A stretch of DNA of 6,861 nucleotides from Peptococcaceae bacterium UBA2264 (GCA_002347475.1 DDXI01000162.1:1-6861), one strand, 5' to 3'. Counted from the first letter of the stretch, positions 1-5,495 are shown. A program made the numbers and translations. Notes: a model not told the origin generated them from the letters alone.

Positions 1-75
1 ATTGGGTGCAGATCGCCTCTGGTTTATCTTCTGGAATTCTCGCTGCCGTTTCCGACGGGATATAGAGCATCCCAT
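1..75 (-). CDS. 5' end of an unidentified leftward gene, cut by the window edge
   Basis: Only the first codons are present, so no function can be assigned. A strong Shine-Dalgarno, AAAGGAGGG on the minus strand (about positions 81-89), sits five bases before an ATG at 75. That frame stays open to the window edge for 25 codons and reads MGCSISRRKRQREF, a very basic start. A second ATG at 70, in another frame, is also open to the edge for 23 codons and reads MLYIPSETAARIPEDK, which looks more like an ordinary protein but has wider spacing to the ribosome site. The choice between the two frames is therefore open. The gene diverges from the integrase pair and presumably belongs to the same mobile element. 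Confidence 0.45.
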   Translation of the reverse strand, partial: MGCSISRRKRQREFQKINQRRSAPN

Positions 76-289
76 ATTATCCCTCCTTTCTCTTTCAAGT
101 CCCGGCCTTACAGACCACCTTGCTTCTGATATTTATTTGTCAATATATTTTTCTTATTGACTAAGTGTCTTATTTACTATTATAATAGTTTAAGAGGGAT
201 AGTAATGCAATATATTTTGACTATAGTATTTTGACTATGGCTAAATGTCTTAATTGATGAGATAGCAGTTGTCAAAACAAGGGGGGCTT
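76..289. promoter_or_regulatory. Divergent intergenic control region with repeated TTGACTA boxes
   Basis: This AT-rich gap of about 214 bases separates the leftward partial gene from the rightward DUF6076-like gene. It contains three same-strand copies of TTGACTA at 157-163, 217-223 and 231-237. The last two lie within an 11-base direct repeat (ATTTTGACTAT, 214-224 and 228-238) with a 14-base period. The motifs AAGTGTCTTA (163-172) and AAATGTCTTA (243-252) follow the first and third copies. An opposite-strand relative, TTGACA (143 to 138), also occurs. Such repetition in a divergent control region suggests operator sites for an element-encoded regulator; that role is inference. No coding signal was seen here. 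Confidence 0.5.
157..186 (+). promoter_or_regulatory. Sigma-A-type promoter for the DUF6076-like/integrase pair
   Basis: TTGACT at 157-162 and TATAAT at 181-186 are separated by 18 bases. This is close to the vegetative consensus and points towards the gene starting at 290. Transcription would begin near 193, giving a leader of about 95 bases that contains the other two TTGACTA copies. A repressor bound there could block the -35 box or the early transcribed region. Confidence 0.6.
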
Positions 290-1090
290 ATGAGGATTAT
301 ATTTTATGATAAAAAAGAATTAATTATACCAGACAATAAAGATGTGGAAGAATTATTACTTGCTGAATTCGATCTGGCATTCCATACTATGGAAGCCGAC
401 TCTAAGACCGTGGGATCAATTCTAGTGGATTTCTTAAACTCTGATTGTACCACTGATGATTATAATAAACTTACTCAAGACCTTTTTAAGCAGGCAGTTG
501 ATTATTGTGTAAGCATTAATCCTGGCATTACTAAACTACAGGAACTGAGCCCAAAGCAGAGACTTTACTTATATCAAAAATATGCTACGCATCAGAGAAT
601 TGAATTTATCTTAAAAACTCTGAAAATCAGGTATCAAGTTGTATCAGAAAAAATTGAATTAGAAAATAATAATTACTTTATGGTTGAAATGGCTGAAAGC
701 AACGATATGGCCTCGATATATTACCTCGAGCTGATCAAGATGGTATCTCGCAATATTTACATAAGGAAGTGTGATTACTGTAAAAAATACTTTCTGATTG
801 ACGGAAGAAGAAAAACCGTAAAATACTGTGATAGAATCCCGGAAGGTAAAACCCAACCTTGTTTTGCTTTAGCTGCTCGGCAGCATTACGAACAGAAGTT
901 AGAGAATGATTTTGTTACAAAGGCCTACAGATCGGCATATAAAAAATTTTACCAGCGGATACGAATTGGTAAATGGACCGCTGCCCAATTTGAAAGTTGG
1001 TCTGGTAAAGCAAAAGATAAGCTTAAACAATGCAAAGACGGTAGCATAACGGATGCTGAATTTATCAAGTGGTTAAAGGAGGATATTTAA
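290..1090 (+). CDS. DUF6076-like protein with a C-terminal four-cysteine cluster
   Basis: This 266-residue protein has no known activity. The best family match from memory is DUF6076, a Firmicute family often seen near integrases; a domain search was not possible. Residues 1-150 look like a helical, family-specific region. Residues 161-191 carry C161, C164, C180 and C191 (CDYC, then YC, then PC), a likely zinc-binding knuckle reminiscent of CGNR-type zinc fingers. The tail (200-266) is basic and helical. I start it at the ATG at 290, which has the purine run AAGGGGGG just upstream, rather than at an in-frame TTG at 269 that lacks a ribosome site. Its stop abuts the integrase ATG, and the integrase ribosome site lies inside its last codons, so the two are co-transcribed and probably translationally coupled. 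A DNA-binding or recombination-accessory role is inference from this context. Confidence 0.8.
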   Translation: MRIIFYDKKELIIPDNKDVEELLLAEFDLAFHTMEADSKTVGSILVDFLNSDCTTDDYNKLTQDLFKQAVDYCVSINPGITKLQELSPKQRLYLYQKYATHQRIEFILKTLKIRYQVVSEKIELENNNYFMVEMAESNDMASIYYLELIKMVSRNIYIRKCDYCKKYFLIDGRRKTVKYCDRIPEGKTQPCFALAARQHYEQKLENDFVTKAYRSAYKKFYQRIRIGKWTAAQFESWSGKAKDKLKQCKDGSITDAEFIKWLKEDI

Positions 1091-2305
1091 ATGGCAAGTA
1101 TTAAACATTTAGGCGGCAATAAATATAAAATAACGATTTCGGCAGGCTTTGACGGTCATGGCAATCGAAAGCGAATTTATCAAACTATTGAAGCAAAATC
1201 TGAACCAGCAGCACGAAAACGGGCCAAAATCCTTGAAACTGAAATTTTAAAAGGGGAATATATTGAGCCATCAAAATACACCTTTGCTGAATATATAACT
1301 GAGTGGAGCAAGGACTCTCAAAGGAAACTGGCCCCCAAGACATACCACCGCTATAATGAACTTCTGGAAGGGCGTATTATTCCATCTTTGGGAAATATCA
1401 AACTGGAAAATCTCAATCCTGTCCTGCTTGAAAATTTCTATAATGAAATCAGGAAACCTCAGAAACGAGTAAGGCTGATAAAAAATAAAGAAACCGGAAC
1501 CACAGAGAAAAAAACAACCACTTATACTCTTTCGGAAACGACGATTAGACATTACCACCGGCTAATTAATACAATCCTACAAACAGCATTCAGAAAGGGA
1601 ATCATCAGGGAAAACCCTTGCAGCCGGGTAGATGCACCCCGCGCCAGGAAAAAAGAATTACCTATCTATAATGAAGAGCAAATATCTGCCCTCATAAATG
1701 CCTTGGAAGGTACGGAATTAAAGTTTAAGACTTGTATCCATATTGCCCTGGCTGGAGGTCTTAGGTTAGGCGAAATAACCGGCCTGGAATGGCCTGACGT
1801 GGATTTCACGAACTATACAATAACTATCAGCCGGACAAGTCAGTATCTTCCTGGCAAGGAGCTAATCACAAAGCCCCCCAAGAACGAGACATCAAAACGA
1901 ATAGTCACCCTCCCATTTCGGGTAATGGAATTAATCAAAGAATTAGAATACTCCCAGAAACTTGACAGAATAAAGCTGGGGAGCAAATGGCAGGGCAGCA
2001 ACCGTTTGTTCCTAACCTGGGACGGCGCGTCTATGCACCCGCACACACCGAGCAAATGGTTTCATAAATTCCTTGAAGAAAATAACCTGCCAGCGCTTCC
2101 CTTTCACGGCTTGCGGCATACCTCAGCCAGTTATCTGATCGCAGCCGGCCAGGATGTTGTCACTGTTGCCAAAAGGTTAGGACACTCAAACTCCAATACG
2201 ACCTTGGCGATATATGCCCATAGTTTTCAAAAAAAAGATGCAGAAGCAGCCTGTAGAATGGAAGGTTTATATACCAAGCAAGAAAAACAAAAAGGGTCGG
2301 TCTGA
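1091..2305 (+). CDS. int: Tyrosine recombinase (phage/ICE-type site-specific integrase)
   Basis: This 404-residue protein is a full-length integrase of the lambda/Tn916-like tyrosine recombinase family, which cuts and rejoins attachment sites through a phosphotyrosine. An N-terminal arm-binding domain (about 1-50, with GGNKYKITISAGFDGHGNRK) is followed by a SAM-like core-binding domain (about 60-180) and a catalytic domain (about 190-385). All catalytic residues are visible: R225 in GGLRLGE, a beta-hairpin lysine (probably K264), H339 and R342 in HGLRHT, H365 in LGHS, and the nucleophile Y375. The ribosome site AAAGGAGG at 1075-1082 lies eight bases before the ATG. The gene reads towards the tRNA-derived att site about 160 bases downstream, as expected for an integrase at the end of its element. 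It appears intact and potentially active. Confidence 0.96.
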   Translation: MASIKHLGGNKYKITISAGFDGHGNRKRIYQTIEAKSEPAARKRAKILETEILKGEYIEPSKYTFAEYITEWSKDSQRKLAPKTYHRYNELLEGRIIPSLGNIKLENLNPVLLENFYNEIRKPQKRVRLIKNKETGTTEKKTTTYTLSETTIRHYHRLINTILQTAFRKGIIRENPCSRVDAPRARKKELPIYNEEQISALINALEGTELKFKTCIHIALAGGLRLGEITGLEWPDVDFTNYTITISRTSQYLPGKELITKPPKNETSKRIVTLPFRVMELIKELEYSQKLDRIKLGSKWQGSNRLFLTWDGASMHPHTPSKWFHKFLEENNLPALPFHGLRHTSASYLIAAGQDVVTVAKRLGHSNSNTTLAIYAHSFQKKDAEAACRMEGLYTKQEKQKGSV

Positions 2306-2367
2306 GCGACTCTTTAACTTTCTATTCTTGGCGACACAAAAAGCGACACTTTTTAAAAATAGCGACA
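2306..2367 (+). repeat. Short GCGACA direct repeats, candidate integrase arm sites
   Basis: GCGACA occurs at 2331-2336, 2343-2348 and 2362-2367, and a near copy (GCGACT) at 2306-2311 begins right after the integrase stop codon. A shared CGACACT also recurs at 2428-2434, nearer the att site. Clusters of short direct repeats between an integrase gene and its att core commonly serve as arm-type binding sites for the integrase N-terminal domain. The repeats are seen directly; the role is inferred. Confidence 0.45.
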
Positions 2368-2421
2368 GTTGTTTCCCTATTAGCACCAATATAGAATCTT
2401 AAAAAACTTAGATATATCAAT

Positions 2422-2471
2422 GGTTTCCGACACTCACAGATTTTCACCAATCCTATTTTATCGGTTTCCGA
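2422..2471 (+). repeat. GGTTTCCGA direct repeat at the att core
   Basis: The nine-base word GGTTTCCGA occurs at 2422-2430 and again at 2463-2471, 41 bases apart. The second copy runs into the presumed anticodon loop of the tRNA remnant, which is the usual strand-exchange region for integrases that target tRNA genes. The outer copy may be a further integrase contact or a trace of an earlier exchange. Confidence 0.4.
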
Positions 2472-2510
2472 GGCCGGAGGTCGCAGGTTCAAATCCTGCC
2501 GGGCGCACCA
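2466..2510 (+). other. Attachment site: 3' part of a tRNA gene (probably tRNA-Arg)
   Basis: Counting back from CCA (2508-2510): discriminator A at 2507, acceptor 3' strand CGGGCGC at 2500-2506, and a perfect T-arm with stem GCAGG/CCTGC around the loop TTCAAAT (2483-2499). Next come variable bases AGGTC (2478-2482), an anticodon-stem half GCCGG (2473-2477) and the loop TTCCGAG (2466-2472). A CCG anticodon at 2468-2470 and an acceptor partner of GCGCCCG would fit tRNA-Arg, although the loop may partly come from the element. No D-arm or 5' acceptor half lies upstream, so this is a 3' remnant and not a functional gene. It marks one end of the element; an intact or rebuilt tRNA should lie at the other end, left of the window. 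Confidence 0.8.
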
Positions 2511-2520
2511 TTAAAATATA

Positions 2521-2554
2521 ACACCGCAAGGGTTTGCGGTGTTTTTTGTTTTTT
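2521..2554 (+). terminator. Rho-independent terminator of the original tRNA gene
   Basis: A perfect nine-base-pair stem, ACACCGCAA (2521-2529) with TTGCGGTGT (2534-2542), encloses the loop GGGT and runs into a T-rich tract (2542-2554). It begins ten bases after the tRNA CCA, so it is best read as the native tRNA terminator, left on this side of the insertion. It would now also stop integrase transcription before it enters the chromosome. Confidence 0.88.
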
Positions 2555-2868
2555 CCTGAAGGGGAAAAAGCCCTTTCATGTGAAAATTTTACCTGAAAAA
2601 CTAGTTGACTTTAAACTCTGTCTTTTATTGCCGTATAATCCTCCTATTGTTTGTGATGCTTCCTCAACTCTCTTTTGAAAAGCCGGATTGGGAATGAAAT
2701 TAATGGGATATTAATTATGTATTAATTCAACCTAATATCCAGGGATAACAAAAAAGGTTTCTAATTGCGATTGGACAAGTGCTGCATACCTGGGAGAGTT
2801 CTTCGGAATTCTCCTTTTTAGCGCCAGAAGTTAGAGGATCCGGGTTACAATTTCGGACAGCATGGCAA
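2555..2868. other. Gene-poor stretch; possible small-RNA unit, otherwise nothing recognised
   Basis: No convincing protein gene is present. A perfect TATAAT lies at 2634-2639 and a TTGACT at 2605-2610, but 23 bases apart, too far for a standard promoter. About 155 bases after the -10 box is a strong terminator (2793-2819). Between them is a hairpin GGATATTA/TAATATCC (2706-2713 with 2733-2740). Together these could delimit an RNA of roughly 170 bases. I tried to fit 6S RNA and T-box folds and could not, so no family is assigned. Confidence 0.25.
2793..2819 (+). terminator. UUCG-capped rho-independent terminator
   Basis: GGAGAGTTC (2793-2801) pairs with GAATTCTCC (2806-2814), nine pairs with one G-U. 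The loop TTCG is closed by C-G, the very stable tetraloop, and five T residues follow (2815-2819). Terminator structure is textbook, yet no gene ends just before it. It implies an upstream transcript, perhaps a small RNA starting near 2646, or the end of a decayed gene. Confidence 0.75.
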
Positions 2869-2943
2869 GATAGTTACTTCAAATGGAAACATTATGCTAC
2901 CAGAGCCCGGGCTCATCAAGCGATTTTCGAATATATTGAGATC
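2869..2943 (+). pseudogene. Relic of an IS3-family transposase (OrfB C-terminal part)
   Basis: The translation of 2869-2943 includes FKWKHYATRARAHQAIFEYIEI. It closely resembles the YATRAEARxAIFEYIE segment near the end of IS3-family OrfB transposases, just before the usual FYNRxRxHSALGY. That following block and the upstream catalytic DDE core are missing, and downstream codons (CQENNPPEQ) do not match the family. The surrounding open frame (2779-3047, GTG start) is therefore probably accidental and not a working gene. No terminal inverted repeats were identified. The assignment rests on recalled family sequence, not a search. Confidence 0.65.
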
Positions 2944-2957
2944 TGTCAAGAAAATAA

Positions 2958-2985
2958 CCCGCCTGAACAACGAAAAACAGGCGGG
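2958..2985. repeat. Inverted repeat CCCGCCTG/CAGGCGGG
   Basis: Eight perfect GC-rich pairs (2958-2965 with 2978-2985) enclose a 12-base A-rich loop. No T tract follows on the plus strand, so it is not a standard terminator in that direction. It lies just downstream of the transposase relic, about 40 bases before the tmk-side terminator. Its role is unknown. Confidence 0.4.
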
Positions 2986-3024
2986 CCACAGGAAAGGATG
3001 ACAGCGGAGCAGGAGTCAATAAGT

Positions 3025-3062
3025 AAAATTCTCCCTAACAGCAACTAAGGAGAATTTTTTTT
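3025..3062 (+). terminator. Hairpin terminator overlapping the 3' end of tmk
   Basis: AAAATTCTCC (3025-3034) pairs perfectly with GGAGAATTTT (3049-3058), a ten-base-pair stem with a 14-base loop, and the T run extends to 3062. On the plus strand it protects tmk from converging transcription. On the minus strand the stem straddles the tmk stop codon (3045-3047) and could end tmk transcription, though the T tract on that side is poor. Confidence 0.7.
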
Positions 3063-3737
3063 GTTAATTATTTTTTCCACCACAGTACATATTTCCTGAT
3101 GAATTTCCCCGATGCTTCTTATTTTATCATTGGCAATACAATCGATCTTTAACCACTGATATTTTTTCGCAATTTCCAGAGAGTTATTATAAGATGCAAC
3201 CAGATAATCCAGATTTCTTTCATGAATATCACCGGTTTTCTCTCCAAACTTGCCGGGACGGTCCTGCAAAAGCTGGATACTATACTGTGGCGGCATATTC
3301 AAAAACAATATACCGTCTGGAATTGGCAATTTAAACCTGTTAAACTCCAGATCCCCTAACCAGTTGAGGTAATCATCTCTTTCCCGTCTGTCACTTATTT
3401 TTGCTGCCTGGTGAATCATATTGGAGGTAGTATATCTGTCCGCTATGACAATACCTCCTTTCCGGTAAAAATCTTTCCATTTTTTCTCATAAGAGATAAA
3501 TCTGTCTACAGCATAAAATGTAGAAACAACGAAGGGATTAACCAGATTAGGATTTGTTCCGAATTCTCCCTCCAGGTACATTTTGATTAAGACTGAAGAT
3601 TCACTTTTATAGTCCGGGAACTCGATCTTTTTGACAGTCAGATCTCGGCGGGCAACAAGCTTGTCGTAAAGCATTTGCGTTTGGGTAGCTTTCCCGCTGC
3701 CATCGCTGCCCTCAATTACTATGAGTTTGCCACTCAA
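3045..3737 (-). CDS. tmk: Thymidylate (dTMP) kinase
   Basis: This cytoplasmic enzyme phosphorylates dTMP to dTDP with ATP, an essential step towards dTTP. The 230-residue protein has the P-loop EGSDGSGKATQT (9-20), the DRY motif DRYTTSN (100-106) that binds the nucleotide monophosphate, and a lid-like RPGKFGEKTGD (160-170). Length is slightly above the usual 200-215. The residue after the P-loop lysine is Ala, where Ser/Thr is most common; departures at this site are known in the family. I choose the TTG at 3737, because GAGGTG lies six bases upstream. A GTG at 3746 overlaps that ribosome site and would add three residues. The gene is monocistronic by position, downstream of spo0A with a gap of about 200 bases. 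The exact nucleotide preference is inferred. Confidence 0.88.
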   Translation of the reverse strand: MSGKLIVIEGSDGSGKATQTQMLYDKLVARRDLTVKKIEFPDYKSESSVLIKMYLEGEFGTNPNLVNPFVVSTFYAVDRFISYEKKWKDFYRKGGIVIADRYTTSNMIHQAAKISDRRERDDYLNWLGDLEFNRFKLPIPDGILFLNMPPQYSIQLLQDRPGKFGEKTGDIHERNLDYLVASYNNSLEIAKKYQWLKIDCIANDKIRSIGEIHQEICTVVEKIINKKNSP

Positions 3738-3830
3738 TATTTTCACCTCAAATAATCATCTCAACTGCCAGGTATTCGTATCTGGATACAGTTGATTCAG
3801 AACATAGTAAGAATTCATTGATCACACAAC

Positions 3831-3859
3831 ATTTAATCATAAACATCTGCAAAGTTCAA
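3831..3859 (-). promoter_or_regulatory. Possible promoter for tmk
   Basis: On the minus strand, TTGAAC (3859 to 3854) and TTAAAT (3836 to 3831) are 17 bases apart. They would place the start about 85 bases before the tmk TTG. Both boxes are imperfect, so this is weak. The rest of the spo0A-tmk gap holds no clear gene or strong terminator. Confidence 0.25.
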
Positions 3860-3940
3860 CAAATTCAAATTTACATTTATAAGCAAGTATCCTGAACCTC
3901 AAGTTATTTCTATTTTTCCAGGTTCTCTGTCTCCGTTTGC

Positions 3941-4735
3941 TTAAACTACCTTGTTCATTATCCTGAGTTTATCAGCCAGAAGAGCGATAAACTCCAGATT
4001 GGTGGGTTTTTGACGCTCGATGTTCATGGAATAACCAAAGATGCGTTTCAGTGTTTCCGTATGTCCTCTTTCCCAGGCTAGTTCGATAACATGCCTTATT
4101 CCGCGTTCCACCCTGCTGGGCACTGTATCGTATTTTTGGGCAATTGCCGGATAGAGTTCTCTGGTAACTGCCCCTAAAAGGGAGATATCTTCAACTACCA
4201 TCAAAATGGCATCCCTGATATACTGATAGCCTTTAACATGAGCAGGAATTCCAATCTGGTGCATCATCGCTGTTGCTTCAAGTGAGATATTAAATCTGTT
4301 TTCAGGCAAACTGACTGCAGGAGTAGTCGCGGAACGACTCTTTGATATGTCAATAATTTCTTGCTTTAAAGATCTGATTCGTTTTTCTAATATTTCCAGA
4401 TCAAATGGTTTCAGAATAAAATAATCCACCCCTAACATGATAGCCTGATGTGTCAGAGAATCCTGTCCAAATGCTGTTAACATAATCACCTTTGGTCGGG
4501 GAATTGCTGGATATTCAGCCATCTTTTCTAAAACACCCATGCCATCCAGAACAGGCATGACCAAATCAATTATTAAGACATCCGGTTCCTGCGATTGAAC
4601 AAGATTCCAGGCATCAATTCCGTTATAGGCAATCCCTACAATCTGAAAGTCCTCTTGATTTTGCAGATAACTCTGAAGCAGTTGGCATAAACCGCGGTTA
4701 TCATCCGCAACAACAATCCTAGTTTTACTTTCCAT
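3941..4735 (-). CDS. spo0A: Spo0A, master response regulator of sporulation
   Basis: This 264-residue transcription factor is phosphorylated by the sporulation phosphorelay, or directly by kinases in clostridia, and then activates or represses genes at 0A boxes. The receiver domain (about 5-125) has acidic residues D11 and D12, phosphoacceptor D57 (in VLIIDLVMP), T87 and K109, plus the Spo0A-like LTAFGQ and YFILKPFD stretches. After a variable linker (about 130-150), the Spo0A C-terminal domain (about 152-264) has HQIGIPAHVKGYQY, the recognition-helix region PSRVERGIRHVIELAWERG, and KPTNLEFIALLADKLR. Length and sequence follow Bacillus Spo0A closely, so it looks fully functional. The ATG at 4735 has AGGA about nine bases upstream. 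The commonly seen spoIVB neighbour is not upstream; pssA is. Confidence 0.97.
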   Translation of the reverse strand: MESKTRIVVADDNRGLCQLLQSYLQNQEDFQIVGIAYNGIDAWNLVQSQEPDVLIIDLVMPVLDGMGVLEKMAEYPAIPRPKVIMLTAFGQDSLTHQAIMLGVDYFILKPFDLEILEKRIRSLKQEIIDISKSRSATTPAVSLPENRFNISLEATAMMHQIGIPAHVKGYQYIRDAILMVVEDISLLGAVTRELYPAIAQKYDTVPSRVERGIRHVIELAWERGHTETLKRIFGYSMNIERQKPTNLEFIALLADKLRIMNKVV

Positions 4736-4811
4736 TAATCATCATCCTGCCTCGATTAAATTTCCGGTTTCTATTATGCTGTTCTGTCCAGGTCTTTTTG
4801 CCGGCGTTCTT

Positions 4812-4876
4812 ATTATATTGTAAAACTAATGTCGAAATCGCAAAAAATAAGTAAACATTTTATTCCATTTGTCAAA
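4812..4876 (-). promoter_or_regulatory. spo0A promoter region with two putative 0A boxes
   Basis: A perfect TATAAT (4817 to 4812 on the minus strand) lies about 77 bases before the spo0A start. Upstream, on the plus strand, are TGTCGAA (4830-4836), matching the core 0A box TGNCGAA, and TTTGTCAAA (4868-4876), a full match to the extended Spo0A consensus TTTGTCRAA. They share orientation and are about 40 bases apart. The nearer box falls where a -35 element would be, and only a poor TTGCGA with 20-base spacing is seen there. That layout recalls Spo0A-activated sigma-A promoters with weak -35 boxes. Autoregulation by Spo0A-P is inferred. Confidence 0.6.
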
Positions 4877-4887
4877 AGTTACCTTTT

Positions 4888-4938
4888 CCGAATATAAAAA
4901 GGGCCAGGAAGAAAATTTCTGGCCCTTTTTATATTCGG
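4888..4938 (-). terminator. Strong, probably bidirectional terminator after pssA
   Basis: Two perfect 20-base arms (4888-4907 and 4919-4938) flank an 11-base loop. The GC core GGGCCAG/CTGGCCC is bordered by A5 on one side and T5 on the other, so it reads as a terminator on both strands. It ends the psd-pssA unit about 30 bases after the pssA stop and insulates spo0A from it. Confidence 0.9.
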
Positions 4939-4967
4939 ATAGGCAGCTGATTAAGGGATATTATTTG

Positions 4968-5495
4968 TTATTTGCCCAATTTGGGTACACGGAAAGGTGC
5001 CACCATTAACACTGCCAATGCTGCCAATAAAACCGGATAAAGTACCCAGGGAACCACCTTATAAAACAGCATCAGTAAAGCCGTAAAACCTCCGGCAAAC
5101 GTGATTGGTACACCAATAAAATAAGTTGAAATATTAAGTACATTAAACCGGGCAAGCCGGACTGCGCCACATAAGACATAGGCAGCAGCTATCAGAAAGC
5201 CAAAATAATAAGGGTATGTATGGAGAATAACCTTATAGACCAGAATTGCCGGAGCAACTCCGAAAGAAACAACATCACATAGAGAATCCAGCTGTTTGCC
5301 GAAATCAGAACTTACAGCAAGCTTACGAGCCACCTTGCCATCCATACTATCCAGGAATACCGATAAGATAATCATACCTGCTGCCAGACCATATTTTCCA
5401 TCCAAAGTAAAAATTAATGACAAAAAGCCGAAAAATAAATTAGCCAGGGTAAATAAATGGGGTACTATATTAATACTGATAGCCTTGGTACTCAT
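4968..5495 (-). CDS. pssA: CDP-diacylglycerol--serine O-phosphatidyltransferase (phosphatidylserine synthase)
   Basis: This membrane enzyme joins CDP-diacylglycerol and L-serine to give phosphatidylserine and CMP. The 175-residue protein carries the complete CDP-alcohol phosphatidyltransferase signature: D52-G53, A56-R57, G66, D70 and D74, whose aspartates bind metal and the CDP group. Several hydrophobic segments (about 11-30, 35-50, 76-92, 95-113, 126-146, 149-167) indicate an integral membrane protein. Its length is typical of the short Bacillus-type PssA. The ATG at 5495 overlaps the psd stop in an ATGA, so translation is probably coupled; a GGGGAG lies 12 bases upstream, wider than usual. 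The product is the substrate of the adjacent decarboxylase. Confidence 0.95.
   Translation of the reverse strand: MSTKAISINIVPHLFTLANLFFGFLSLIFTLDGKYGLAAGMIILSVFLDSMDGKVARKLAVSSDFGKQLDSLCDVVSFGVAPAILVYKVILHTYPYYFGFLIAAAYVLCGAVRLARFNVLNISTYFIGVPITFAGGFTALLMLFYKVVPWVLYPVLLAALAVLMVAPFRVPKLGK

Noticed and set aside
136..144. 0A box (TTTGTCAAT) in the element control region
   Set aside because: One mismatch to TTTGTCRAA in very AT-rich DNA; a chance match is likely and there is no partner box.
2605..2639. TTGACT plus TATAAT as a standard promoter
   Set aside because: The spacer is 23 bases, well beyond the usual 16-19. Only the -10 box is retained as a weak signal.
2641..2819. 6S RNA or T-box leader
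   Set aside because: Size fits 6S RNA, but I could not draw the long closing stem and central bubble. No T-box sequence (AGGGTGG-type) is present and no tRNA-ligase or amino-acid gene follows.
2779..3047. Open frame of 89 codons with GTG start as a real small gene
   Set aside because: Its start lies just upstream of the UUCG terminator stem, no ribosome site is apparent, and the only recognisable part is a short transposase relic.
3894..3925. Terminator after spo0A
   Set aside because: Only a six-base stem (GAACCT/AGGTTC) with a 20-base loop, and no T tract on the minus strand.
4855..4885. Sigma-H promoter for spo0A (AAAGGTAAC and GGAAT on the minus strand)
   Set aside because: The -35-like box has mismatches at key positions and the spacing is about nine bases, too short for the sigma-H consensus.
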